Made by a program: the position numbers and the translations under genes. From Rickettsiales bacterium (lineage in GTDB: Bacteria; Pseudomonadota; Alphaproteobacteria; Methylaequorales; Methylaequoraceae), in the NCBI GenBank assembly GCA_002715305.1, contig PAYV01000032.1, positions 1 to 21,448 of the forward strand: a stretch of DNA of 21,448 nt, in the 5' to 3' direction. Position 1 is the first letter of the stretch. Every line of letters starts with the position of its first letter. Under the pieces are notes generated by a model. That model was not told the DNA's origin. It saw only the letters and a program-made list of their open reading frames with translations, and did no database searches. This document shows, one piece after another, positions 1 through 7,566 of the stretch.

Positions 1-1
1 C

Positions 2-166
2 AAAGAGTATATCGATAAAAAGATTCAAATTGAGGAAGTTATTGAGAAAATATCAATAAAGACAAGGCAATATGCAAAAAGACAAACTACATGGGGAAGA
101 GGTAACATGTTAGATTGGATCAAAATCCACCCAAACAGCCTTAATAAATTTTTAAAAAAAATTTAG
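2..166 (+). CDS. miaA: tRNA dimethylallyltransferase MiaA, C-terminal end (5' truncated)
   Basis: This open frame enters from the left edge (first full codon at base 2) and ends at TAG 164-166, giving the last 54 residues. MiaA transfers a dimethylallyl group to A37 of tRNAs reading UNN codons. The visible part contains the C-terminal signature RQYAKRQTTW, which matches the family motif 'TRQYAKRQxTW', followed by a short lysine-rich tail. The identification rests on this motif and on position: miaA lies just upstream of ilvB in many Alphaproteobacteria. The catalytic P-loop half is outside the window, so intactness cannot be judged. Confidence 0.85.
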   Translation, partial: KEYIDKKIQIEEVIEKISIKTRQYAKRQTTWGRGNMLDWIKIHPNSLNKFLKKI

Positions 167-183
167 ATATCTATTACTTAGTC

Positions 184-213
184 TTGACCAATTAGTACAA
201 CTTCAGCTAGATT
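184..213 (+). promoter_or_regulatory. possible weak promoter just upstream of ilvB
   Basis: TTGACC (184-189) resembles a -35 box. An 18-base spacer leads to TAGATT (208-213), which matches four of six bases of a -10 box. If real, transcription would begin at about base 220, on the ilvB start codon itself, giving a leaderless message. No Shine-Dalgarno sequence precedes that ATG, which fits but does not prove this. No leader peptide or attenuator hairpin fits in the 53-base spacer. Confidence 0.25.
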
Positions 214-219
214 GCATGA

Positions 220-1980
220 ATGTCAAAATTATATTCAGGAGCTGAAATCGTTTTTAAATGTCTTGAGGATCAAGATGTAAAATATATTTTTGGTTATCCT
301 GGCGGTGCTGTTCTACCAATTTATGATGAATTATTCAAACAAGATAAAATCAGACATATTCTTGTTAGACATGAACAAGCCGCGGTACATGCAGCTGAGG
401 GTTATGCAAGATCAACGGGAAAAGTTGGTGTTGTTCTTGTAACATCAGGGCCCGGGGCTACCAATACCGTAACAGGTTTAACTGATGCAATGATGGATTC
501 CGTCCCTATTGTTTGTATTTCGGGACAAGTGCCTACTCATATGATAGGAAATGATGCATTTCAAGAAGCTGATATTGTTGGAATAACTAGACCTTGTACT
601 AAACATAATTATCTTGTAAAGGATGTTCATAAATTAGCAGGATGTATTCACTCAGCCTTTTATATTGCTAAAAGTGGAAGACCTGGACCAGTATTGGTAG
701 ATGTTCCTAAAGATATTCAGACTTTTAAAACTAATTATTCTGGAAAAAAACAAACAAAAATACTTTCCTATTACAAACCCACATTACTACCAGATGATAA
801 AAAAATTGATGAAATGATTGGTTTACTTCAGAAATCTAAAAAACCAATTTTTTATGTTGGAGGTGGGGTAATAAATTCAGGAATTTCCGCGTCTAGAGAT
901 CTAAATTTTTTAATAAAAAAAACTGGTTTTCCATGTACACAGACATTAATGGGTTTAGGCGCTTTTCCAACCTCTGATAAACAATTCATTGGAATGTTAG
1001 GTATGCATGGTACCTATGAAGCAAATATGTCAATGCATCAATCAGACTTATTGATATGTGTAGGAGCTCGCTTCGATGACAGGATTACCGGCAAAGTCTC
1101 CGGATTTTCACCTAATTCAAAAAAAATACATTTAGATATTGATGCATCCTCGTTTAATAAAAGTGTAAATGTTGATTTAACGATACAAGGAGATTTGTCG
1201 AAGATCTTATCTAAAATTAAAGAAAAAATTTTAAAAAAAAAAATAAACTTTAATAATAATGATTACATAGATTGGTGGAAAAAAATTAAAAAATGGCAGT
1301 CAAAGGATTGTTTAAAATTTTCTAACTCTAAAAACATAATAAAACCACAATTTGCTCTTCAAAGATTAAATGAGTTAACAATAGCTCATAATCCTTTTTT
1401 CACCACCGAAGTTGGACAACATCAGATGTGGGCAGCACAATTTTTAACTTTCAATAAACCCAAGCACTGGATGACCTCAGGTGGTCTGGGGACAATGGGA
1501 TATGGATTGCCTGCGGCAATGGGAGTGCAAATAGCGCACCCTAAAAGTCTTGTGATTGACGTTGCAGGTGAAGCTTCTATACTTATGAATATCCAAGAAA
1601 TGTCTACAATTAAACAATACAGACTTCCAGTAAAAATTTTTATACTTAACAACCATTACATGGGAATGGTTAAGCAATGGCAAGAACTCATGCATGGTAA
1701 TAGATTGTCAGAATCTTATATGGACTCCTTACCTGATTTTGTTAAACTTGCTGAATCCTTTGGCGCAGCTGGTCTAAGAGCACAAAAACCCTCAGATTTA
1801 GATAGTCTAATTAAAGAAATGTTAAAGATTAAAGGACCAGTAATTTGTGATATTATTGTGGATCCGAATGAAAATTGCTTCCCTATGATACCCTCTGGTT
1901 CAACTCATGATCAGATGTTGCTTGGTCCTGATGACGAACTTGATGGAGAAGTGTCTGAGGAGGGTATGGTCTTAGTTTAA
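220..1980 (+). CDS. ilvB: acetolactate synthase large (catalytic) subunit
   Basis: This is the thiamine-diphosphate enzyme that condenses pyruvate with pyruvate or 2-oxobutyrate, the first common step to valine, leucine and isoleucine. At 586 residues it is full length for the family. The N-terminal ThDP domain has GYPGGAVLPIYDEL (25-38) and the catalytic glutamate E52 in RHEQAAVHAAEGYAR. A central FAD-type domain follows, with VGARFDDRITGK. The C-terminal ThDP domain has GGLGTMGYGLPAA and GEASILMN...NNHYMGMVKQWQ. The magnesium-binding motif reads G-E-A-S where many homologues have G-D-A-S, a conservative change. ATG 220 gives the expected N terminus. A lysine-rich low-complexity linker lies near residues 333-350. 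It starts the ilvB-ilvH-ilvC-leuA block, with ilvH 8 bases downstream. Confidence 0.97.
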   Translation: MSKLYSGAEIVFKCLEDQDVKYIFGYPGGAVLPIYDELFKQDKIRHILVRHEQAAVHAAEGYARSTGKVGVVLVTSGPGATNTVTGLTDAMMDSVPIVCISGQVPTHMIGNDAFQEADIVGITRPCTKHNYLVKDVHKLAGCIHSAFYIAKSGRPGPVLVDVPKDIQTFKTNYSGKKQTKILSYYKPTLLPDDKKIDEMIGLLQKSKKPIFYVGGGVINSGISASRDLNFLIKKTGFPCTQTLMGLGAFPTSDKQFIGMLGMHGTYEANMSMHQSDLLICVGARFDDRITGKVSGFSPNSKKIHLDIDASSFNKSVNVDLTIQGDLSKILSKIKEKILKKKINFNNNDYIDWWKKIKKWQSKDCLKFSNSKNIIKPQFALQRLNELTIAHNPFFTTEVGQHQMWAAQFLTFNKPKHWMTSGGLGTMGYGLPAAMGVQIAHPKSLVIDVAGEASILMNIQEMSTIKQYRLPVKIFILNNHYMGMVKQWQELMHGNRLSESYMDSLPDFVKLAESFGAAGLRAQKPSDLDSLIKEMLKIKGPVICDIIVDPNENCFPMIPSGSTHDQMLLGPDDELDGEVSEEGMVLV

Positions 1981-1988
1981 TCTTTATT

Positions 1989-2510
1989 ATGAATGACTCC
2001 AGTTATAGACATATATTATCCATCATGGTTGATAATGAACCAGGGGTTTTAGCCAGGGTTGTGGGTTTGTTTTCTGGGAGAGGTTATAACATTGAAAGCC
2101 TATCTGTTTCTGAAGTTGATTCCGATAAATTTTTATCAAGAGTAACAATTGTTACTTCTGGATCAAAGATTATTGTTAACCAAATCAAAGCACAGTTAAA
2201 TAAACTCATACCTGTTCATAATTTAATAGATTTAACAGAATTAGATACCTTTATAGGAAAAGAGTTGATTTTAGTAAAATTGAATGTAAAAAATAACAAA
2301 ATTAATGATATTAACTATATTATAGAAAAGTTTGAAGCTGAAATTTTGTTTGAACATGGAACTGAAATAATAATTCAATATTCAGGAACACAGATTGAAA
2401 TTTCTAAGTTTATAAAGAAGCTAAGACCATTTAATATAGTTGAACTAACAAGATCAGGTTTAGTTTCAATGGCCTTAGGCACAGACTATATTAAGAAAGG
2501 ATTAAAATGA
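1989..2510 (+). CDS. ilvH: acetolactate synthase small (regulatory) subunit
   Basis: The 173-residue length is typical of the long IlvH/IlvN form. It binds the catalytic subunit, raises its activity and confers valine feedback inhibition. The N-terminal ACT domain is visible in HILSIMVDNEPGVLARVVGL followed by FSGRGYNIESLSV (about residues 8-41). The C-terminal dimerisation domain contains TELDTFIGKELILVKLNV and ends in the family-typical TRSGLVSMALG. The gene starts 8 bases after ilvB and its stop overlaps the ilvC start by 4 bases (ATGA), so the three subunits are probably translated from one message. No strong ribosome binding site is seen before its ATG. Confidence 0.95.
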   Translation: MNDSSYRHILSIMVDNEPGVLARVVGLFSGRGYNIESLSVSEVDSDKFLSRVTIVTSGSKIIVNQIKAQLNKLIPVHNLIDLTELDTFIGKELILVKLNVKNNKINDINYIIEKFEAEILFEHGTEIIIQYSGTQIEISKFIKKLRPFNIVELTRSGLVSMALGTDYIKKGLK

Positions 2511-3526
2511 AAGTATTTTATGACAGCGATGCTGATTTAAATTTAGTTAAAAAGAAAAAGATTTGTATTATTGGTTATGGTAGCCAGGGTCACGCTCATG
2601 CTCTAAATCTTAAAGATAGTGGGATTTTAGACATTGTAATTGCTCTAAGAGAGGGTTCAAAATCAAGTGATAAGGCAAAAAAAGACGGTTTTAAAGTAAT
2701 GGGAGTTCAAGAAGCGTCAAGGTGGGCTGAAGTTTGTATGGTTTTAGTCCCCGATGAACTTCAGTCTGATTTGTATTATGATCACTTAGAGAAAAATTTG
2801 GCAGAAGGTTCATCTCTTTTATTTGCTCATGGATTAGCAATTCATTTTAAATTAATTGTTCCTAGAAAAGATTTAGATGTTTTTATGATAGCTCCTAAAG
2901 GTCCCGGACATACAGTTAGAGGGCAATACGTTGAAGGTGGAGGAGTTCCTTGTTTAATTGCTGTTCATCAAGATGCTTCTGGAAATGCACTAGATATTGG
3001 TTTGTCCTATGCTTCAGCAATTGGAGGAGGTCGCTCGGGAATTATTCAAACTACTTTTAAAGAAGAGTGTGAGACAGATCTTTTTGGAGAACAATCAGTA
3101 TTATGTGGTGGTCTAACAGCTTTAATACAAAATGGTTTTGAAACTCTTGTTGAAGCCGGTTATGCTCCCGAAATGGCTTACTTTGAATGTTTGCACGAAG
3201 TCAAATTAATTGTTGACCTAATATATGAAGGTGGTATCGCTAATATGAGATACTCAATCTCTAATACAGCCGAATATGGTGATTTAACAAGAGGACCAAG
3301 AATAATAAATAAAAATGTAAAAAAAGAAATGAAAAAAATACTTGAAGAGATTCAGACCGGAAAATTTGTTAGAGATTGGATATTAGAATGTAAATCAGGT
3401 CAATTAAATTATAAAGCTGAAAAAAGACTACAATCAGAAAAACAAATAGAGATTGTTGGTAAAAAACTAAGAGGAATGATGCCTTGGATATCATCAAATA
3501 AATTGGTAAAACAAGATAAGGATTAA
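2507..3526 (+). CDS. ilvC: ketol-acid reductoisomerase (class I)
   Basis: Converts 2-acetolactate or 2-aceto-2-hydroxybutyrate to the dihydroxy acids, using NADPH and Mg2+. The 339 residues match the short class I enzyme. The Rossmann motif GYGSQGHAHALNL (23-35) is followed by the cofactor-specificity loop LREGSKSS (47-54), whose Arg and Ser residues suit NADPH. Next come PKGPGHTVRGQY and the knotted metal-binding domain with EECETDLFGEQSVLCGG (Mg-ligating Asp and Glu), then FECLHEVKLIVDLIYEGG. The start overlaps the ilvH stop (ATGA) and is preceded by AAAGGA, one of the better Shine-Dalgarno-like sites in the window. leuA follows after 5 bases. Confidence 0.98.
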   Translation: MKVFYDSDADLNLVKKKKICIIGYGSQGHAHALNLKDSGILDIVIALREGSKSSDKAKKDGFKVMGVQEASRWAEVCMVLVPDELQSDLYYDHLEKNLAEGSSLLFAHGLAIHFKLIVPRKDLDVFMIAPKGPGHTVRGQYVEGGGVPCLIAVHQDASGNALDIGLSYASAIGGGRSGIIQTTFKEECETDLFGEQSVLCGGLTALIQNGFETLVEAGYAPEMAYFECLHEVKLIVDLIYEGGIANMRYSISNTAEYGDLTRGPRIINKNVKKEMKKILEEIQTGKFVRDWILECKSGQLNYKAEKRLQSEKQIEIVGKKLRGMMPWISSNKLVKQDKD

Positions 3527-3531
3527 TATTA

Positions 3532-5121
3532 ATGAAAAATAATTCTGAGAAAATTTTAATTTTTGATACAACTTTGAGAGATGGAGAACAATCTGCAGGA
3601 GCCTCAATGTCTGTTGAAGATAAATTATTAATTGCGAGAAATCTTAATGAGATGAAAGTAGATATTATTGAAGCTGGTTTTCCATTTGCTTCAAAAGGTG
3701 ATTTTGAAGCAGTGAAAAAAATATCAGAGATTTCTGATTATTCAGAAGTATGCGCATTAGCTAGAGCTAATTTCTCAGACTTGGATGCTGCCGGTAAAGC
3801 CTTGGAAAATGCAAAAAAATCTAGAATTCATACTTTTATTTCAACTAGTGAATTACATATGAAATATAAATTAAAGATGAATAGAAATGATGTAATTGAG
3901 GCAATAAAAAAAAGTATTGATCGTGCCAAAAAATACACAGATAGAATTGAATGGTCGCCAGAAGATGCATCAAGAACAGATTTAGATTTTTTATATAAGT
4001 CTATAGAAACAGCCATAAATTCTGGAGCTAATACTATCAATGTTCCAGATACCGTTGGATATTCAATTCCGAGTGAGTTTTCTGAATTAATCAAAAATAT
4101 AAAAAATAACGTATCAAATATCGATAAGGCTATAATTTCCGTACACTGTCACAACGATTTGGGACTAGCTGTTTCTAATTCACTTAGTGCAATTTTAAAT
4201 GGTGCAAGACAAGTAGAGTGTACTATTAATGGAATAGGTGAAAGGGCAGGAAATGCTGCTCTAGAGGAAATAGTTATGTGTTTAAAAACTAGAAAAGACT
4301 TGTTGCCGTATCATACTAATATTGAAACAAAAAAAATTATTAATATTTCTCACTTAGTTTCTACGATAACTGGCTTTAATGTTCAACCTAATAAAGCTAT
4401 AGTTGGGAAGAACGCTTTTGCACATGAGTCTGGAATCCACCAGGATGGTATGTTAAAGAATTCAAATACTTATGAAATAATAACACCAGAATCTGTTGGT
4501 TTATCTTCTTCAGAATTAGTTCTTGGCAAACACTCAGGTAGACACGCATTTAAAGTTAAATTAAAAGAATTAGGGTATTCATTTAGTGAGTTAAAAATTA
4601 AAAAACTTTTTGCTAAATTTAAAGAATTAGCTGATAGAAAAAAACAAATTTTTGAAGAAGATCTTTTAGCAATAGCGGATAATGAACAATCCTCAAATAA
4701 AAAGAAGTTTGTAGAATTTGTTGATTTGATTTTAAAGTGTGGATATAAGTCAAAATCTGAAGCTAAAATTACTCTTAATTATTCTGGAAAGAAAATCATT
4801 AAAAAGTCAGCAGGAAATGGGCCGATTGATTCAATTTTTAAAGCAATAAAGAATATTATACCAAATAAAGCAACCTTAGTTTTATATCAAGTTAATGCAA
4901 TAACTAAAGGAACAGATGCACAAGCTGAAGTTAGTGTTAGGCTTCAGGAAGAAGATATAACAGTATTAGGACAGGGTAAAGATATAGATACTATGGTTGC
5001 ATCTGCCAAGGCGTATGTAGATGCTTTGAATAAACTTATTTTAAAAAGAAAAAAATCAGAGGATTCAAAAAAAAGTTTTTCCAGTAGTATTGAAAAAAAT
5101 GTTGATAAACATGTAATTTAA
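3532..5121 (+). CDS. leuA: 2-isopropylmalate synthase
   Basis: Condenses acetyl-CoA with 2-oxoisovalerate, the committed step of leucine synthesis. The TIM-barrel domain starts with FDTTLRDGEQSAGASM (11-26, metal ligand D17). It carries the metal-binding HCHNDLGLAVSN (His at about 205 and 207) and NGIGERAGNAALEE. A linker with GKNAFAHESGIHQDG and LGKHSGRHAF follows, then the C-terminal LeuA regulatory domain (about 385-505), which gives leucine feedback inhibition in this family. The 529-residue length is normal for the bacterial long form and helps exclude citramalate or homocitrate synthase. The last 25 residues are a Lys/Ser-rich tail. It sits 5 bases after ilvC and closes the branched-chain block. 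Confidence 0.95.
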   Translation: MKNNSEKILIFDTTLRDGEQSAGASMSVEDKLLIARNLNEMKVDIIEAGFPFASKGDFEAVKKISEISDYSEVCALARANFSDLDAAGKALENAKKSRIHTFISTSELHMKYKLKMNRNDVIEAIKKSIDRAKKYTDRIEWSPEDASRTDLDFLYKSIETAINSGANTINVPDTVGYSIPSEFSELIKNIKNNVSNIDKAIISVHCHNDLGLAVSNSLSAILNGARQVECTINGIGERAGNAALEEIVMCLKTRKDLLPYHTNIETKKIINISHLVSTITGFNVQPNKAIVGKNAFAHESGIHQDGMLKNSNTYEIITPESVGLSSSELVLGKHSGRHAFKVKLKELGYSFSELKIKKLFAKFKELADRKKQIFEEDLLAIADNEQSSNKKKFVEFVDLILKCGYKSKSEAKITLNYSGKKIIKKSAGNGPIDSIFKAIKNIIPNKATLVLYQVNAITKGTDAQAEVSVRLQEEDITVLGQGKDIDTMVASAKAYVDALNKLILKRKKSEDSKKSFSSSIEKNVDKHVI

Positions 5122-5142
5122 ATGTTTGATTTTTTTTTTAAA

Positions 5143-5148
5143 TATAAT
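5143..5148 (+). promoter_or_regulatory. possible -10 box for the mreBCD-mrdAB block
   Basis: A perfect TATAAT lies in the 47-base leuA-mreB spacer, 20 bases before the mreB ATG. No convincing -35 box sits at 16-18 bases: the nearest TTGATT (5126-5131) is only 11 bases away. The spacer is AT-rich (a run of ten T ends at 5139), so a chance match is possible. An AAGAAG purine stretch (5159-5164) could serve as a weak ribosome binding site for mreB. Confidence 0.3.
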
Positions 5149-5168
5149 AGCTTATGTAAAGAAGATTT

Positions 5169-6212
5169 ATGAAGAATTTATTCTCTTTTTTTTCTCAAGA
5201 CATCGCAATTGATCTTGGAACTGCCAATACCCTTATTTATGTGAAGGGTAAAGGTATAGTATTAAATGAACCATCTGTGGTTGCATTATCTAATGATAAA
5301 AGAGCTACAAAACCAAAAGTTCTTGCTGTAGGTCATGAAGCCAAGACAATGCTGGGTAGAACTCCTGGAAATATTATAGCAATAAGACCTATGCGTGATG
5401 GTGTTATTGCAGATTTTGATGTTGCTGAAGAAATGATTAAACACTTTATAAGAAAAGCGCACAATCATAATAGTTTTTTTAGTCCAGTAATAGTTGTATG
5501 TGTGCCATCGGGAGCTACTTCAGTTGAAAGAAGAGCAATTGAGGGATCAGCAGCAGCTGCTGGAGCAAGAAAAGTTTATTTGATTGATGAACCTATGGCT
5601 GCAGCCTTAGGCGCTGGCTTGCCTGTTACAGAACCCTCTGGATCAATGGTTGTGGATATTGGAGGTGGTACGACCGAGGTTGCCTTGCTTGCATTAGGAG
5701 GTATAGTCCATGCTCATTCTGTCAGAGTTGGTGGTGATGCAATGGATATAGCAATTATTAATTATATAAGGAGATCTCATAACCTTCTAGTTGGAGAAAG
5801 TAGTGCAGAAAGAATTAAAAAAGCAATTGGTGTTGCTGCAGCTCCATCAAGTGGTGACGGCAAAGTTTTGCATATTAAGGGTAGAGATTTACTAAAAGGT
5901 GTTCCTAAGGAGGTAGTAATAAATCAAAGACAAATTTCTGAAGCTTTAATGGAGCCTGTCCAAGCTATTATAGAGGCTGTAAAAAATACGTTAGAAAACT
6001 CAGATCCAGAATTAGCAGCTGATATTGTTGATAAAGGAATTGTTTTAACTGGAGGTGGTTCTTTACTCGGTGATTTAGATCAAGTGATAAGAGATCAAAC
6101 GGGTTTGCCAGTCTCTATAGCAGATGATCCATTAAGTTGTGTGGTTCAAGGTACAGGTAAGTGTGCTGAAAATCTTAAATCTTTACGGTCGGTTTTAAAT
6201 AGCAGCTTTTAA
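5169..6212 (+). CDS. mreB: rod-shape-determining actin-like protein MreB
   Basis: This actin-like ATPase polymerises on the inner membrane and directs lateral wall synthesis. At 347 residues it is standard length. It begins with a short hydrophobic stretch (MKNLFSFFSQ) that fits the N-terminal membrane-binding segment of Gram-negative MreB. The phosphate-1 motif IAIDLGTANTLIYVKGKGIV follows, then VCVPSGATSVERRAI, the phosphate-2 motif MVVDIGGGTTEVALL and the adenosine motif GIVLTGGGSLL. It is first in a five-gene block with mreC 2 bases downstream, the usual order in Alphaproteobacteria. Confidence 0.97.
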   Translation: MKNLFSFFSQDIAIDLGTANTLIYVKGKGIVLNEPSVVALSNDKRATKPKVLAVGHEAKTMLGRTPGNIIAIRPMRDGVIADFDVAEEMIKHFIRKAHNHNSFFSPVIVVCVPSGATSVERRAIEGSAAAAGARKVYLIDEPMAAALGAGLPVTEPSGSMVVDIGGGTTEVALLALGGIVHAHSVRVGGDAMDIAIINYIRRSHNLLVGESSAERIKKAIGVAAAPSSGDGKVLHIKGRDLLKGVPKEVVINQRQISEALMEPVQAIIEAVKNTLENSDPELAADIVDKGIVLTGGGSLLGDLDQVIRDQTGLPVSIADDPLSCVVQGTGKCAENLKSLRSVLNSSF

Positions 6213-6214
6213 TC

Positions 6215-7057
6215 ATGGCTGTTCAGAAATCATCATTCAGTCGAGCGTTAAAACCAAATCCTTTAAACCAGCATGCTATAGAAATGTTGGTTTGTATTTT
6301 AATTTCAATTTCAGTCCTAATAGCATCTGTAAAAAAAAATTCTTTTTTCCAAAATTTAAAATTTAACGTTGTTTCAATTTCTAAGCCTTTTATTTTTTCA
6401 ATTGCAAAGCCTTTTGAAATCTTTAATAACAGTCTTCTCTATTTTAAAGAGCTTTCAAATGCTTATGAAGAGAATAAAATATTAAAAGATGAAAACAGAA
6501 TGTATAAGAATTTGTTAAATGAAAAAAATTTTTACGAAATTGAAAATTTTAGGTTAAAAAAAATATTGGAACTAAGATATCAAGATTATTCGAAAAAGTT
6601 AGTTGGAAGAATTTTAATTGATCCGTATTCTAGGCCAAATTCTAGTTTAATAATAGATCTTGGAAAAAATGATGGAGTTAGAATCAATGATATTGTTTTT
6701 AATGAAAATGGTATGATAGGAAGAATAGAAGAAATAGGAGAATCTTCTTCAAAGGTGTTAACCTTGTTAAATGAAAATTCAGTTATTCCAGTCATTTCAA
6801 AAGAAACAAAGAAATCTTTTTTTGTTCAGGGTAGTCTAGATAAATTAATTTTAAAACATCTTGAAAAGCCAGGCGAGTTATTAAATGGTGAGTTGATTTA
6901 TACTTCTGATGCAGCAGGATATTTTAAAGAAGGAATAATAGTTGGAAAAGTTTTTAAAGGTGAAAAACAAATAAGTATTCTTCCAATTGCAAAAGATTCT
7001 GATTCAATTTATGTTAGTGTATTAATTTTTGATTTTAAAAATGTAATTGATTGGTGA
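6215..7057 (+). CDS. mreC: rod-shape-determining protein MreC
   Basis: A bitopic scaffold linking cytoplasmic MreB to periplasmic wall enzymes and activating PBP2-RodA. The 280 residues contain a short basic cytoplasmic N terminus, one transmembrane helix near residues 23-42, a predicted coiled coil near 70-115 (rich in Glu, Asn, Lys and Leu, with LSNAYEENKILKDENRMYKN) and then the beta-rich periplasmic domain. The latter has the family pattern GRILIDPYSRPNSSLIIDLG, NDGVRINDIV and GMIGRIEEIGESSSKVLTL. Sequence conservation is moderate, as usual for MreC, but position between mreB and mreD leaves little doubt. mreD starts 11 bases downstream. Confidence 0.94.
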   Translation: MAVQKSSFSRALKPNPLNQHAIEMLVCILISISVLIASVKKNSFFQNLKFNVVSISKPFIFSIAKPFEIFNNSLLYFKELSNAYEENKILKDENRMYKNLLNEKNFYEIENFRLKKILELRYQDYSKKLVGRILIDPYSRPNSSLIIDLGKNDGVRINDIVFNENGMIGRIEEIGESSSKVLTLLNENSVIPVISKETKKSFFVQGSLDKLILKHLEKPGELLNGELIYTSDAAGYFKEGIIVGKVFKGEKQISILPIAKDSDSIYVSVLIFDFKNVIDW

Positions 7058-7068
7058 TATAAGCAATA

Positions 7069-7566
7069 ATGTTATATCAAATTTTGTTTAATAGTTTTCC
7101 GTACTTTTTTGTATTTTTCTTTATTTTTTTTGAAAATGTACCAATTTATTTTTTTGATGAAAAGGTAATAAAACCATTTATAAGCTTTTCAATTTTATAT
7201 TGCTGGATTTGTCATGATTATTCTAGATTTAGGCCATTATGGCTTTTAATTTTCGGTGTTTTTTGCGATTTACTTCAGTCAGAGATTGTAGGGTTAACTT
7301 CTATATTTTTTTTACTTCTTTTTCATATTCAAAGAAAATCAGACGAAGTTTTGGTATCATCAGATTTTAAGGAATCATGGATAAAATTTAGCATAATATT
7401 AACTATCTATATCTTTATCTATTACTTGCTAAATTATATTTTTTCATCGATTTCTTTTTCTACTTCAAATGTTTTTATTTGTTTAGTACTAACAATTCTT
7501 TTTTTTCCAATCTTTTTCTTAATTATTGATAAACTAAGTAATAAATTTAGAAAATTTGATGAGTAG
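7069..7566 (+). CDS. mreD: rod-shape-determining membrane protein MreD
   Basis: A small integral membrane protein of 165 residues, almost entirely hydrophobic with about five membrane spans, rich in Phe, Ile and Leu. MreD is part of the elongasome and binds MreC. Sequence motifs are weak in this family. The call rests on size, hydrophobicity, a polar middle segment (CDLLQSEIVGLTSIFFLLLF resembles the family's 'D...G..lG...l..ll') and position between mreC and the PBP2 gene. The stop codon lies inside the start region of the next gene, suggesting coupled translation. Confidence 0.88.
   Translation: MLYQILFNSFPYFFVFFFIFFENVPIYFFDEKVIKPFISFSILYCWICHDYSRFRPLWLLIFGVFCDLLQSEIVGLTSIFFLLLFHIQRKSDEVLVSSDFKESWIKFSIILTIYIFIYYLLNYIFSSISFSTSNVFICLVLTILFFPIFFLIIDKLSNKFRKFDE

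Noticed and set aside
1222..1245. A-rich tract in ilvB as a possible frameshift or slippage site
   Set aside because: The reading frame continues intact through it, and the encoded lysine-rich segment falls in an interdomain linker that tolerates such sequence.
1422..1695. Two open frames on the minus strand inside ilvB (76 and 72 residues)
   Set aside because: They lie fully inside a well-conserved gene on the other strand, overlap each other in different frames and show no recognisable domain.
3828..4094. 88-residue minus-strand frame inside leuA
   Set aside because: Antisense shadow of the LeuA catalytic barrel. Composition mirrors the sense codons and there is no start signal.
7556..7558. 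TTG as the mrdA start codon
   Set aside because: An ATG follows immediately at 7559. TTG adds only one residue and has no better ribosome binding site.
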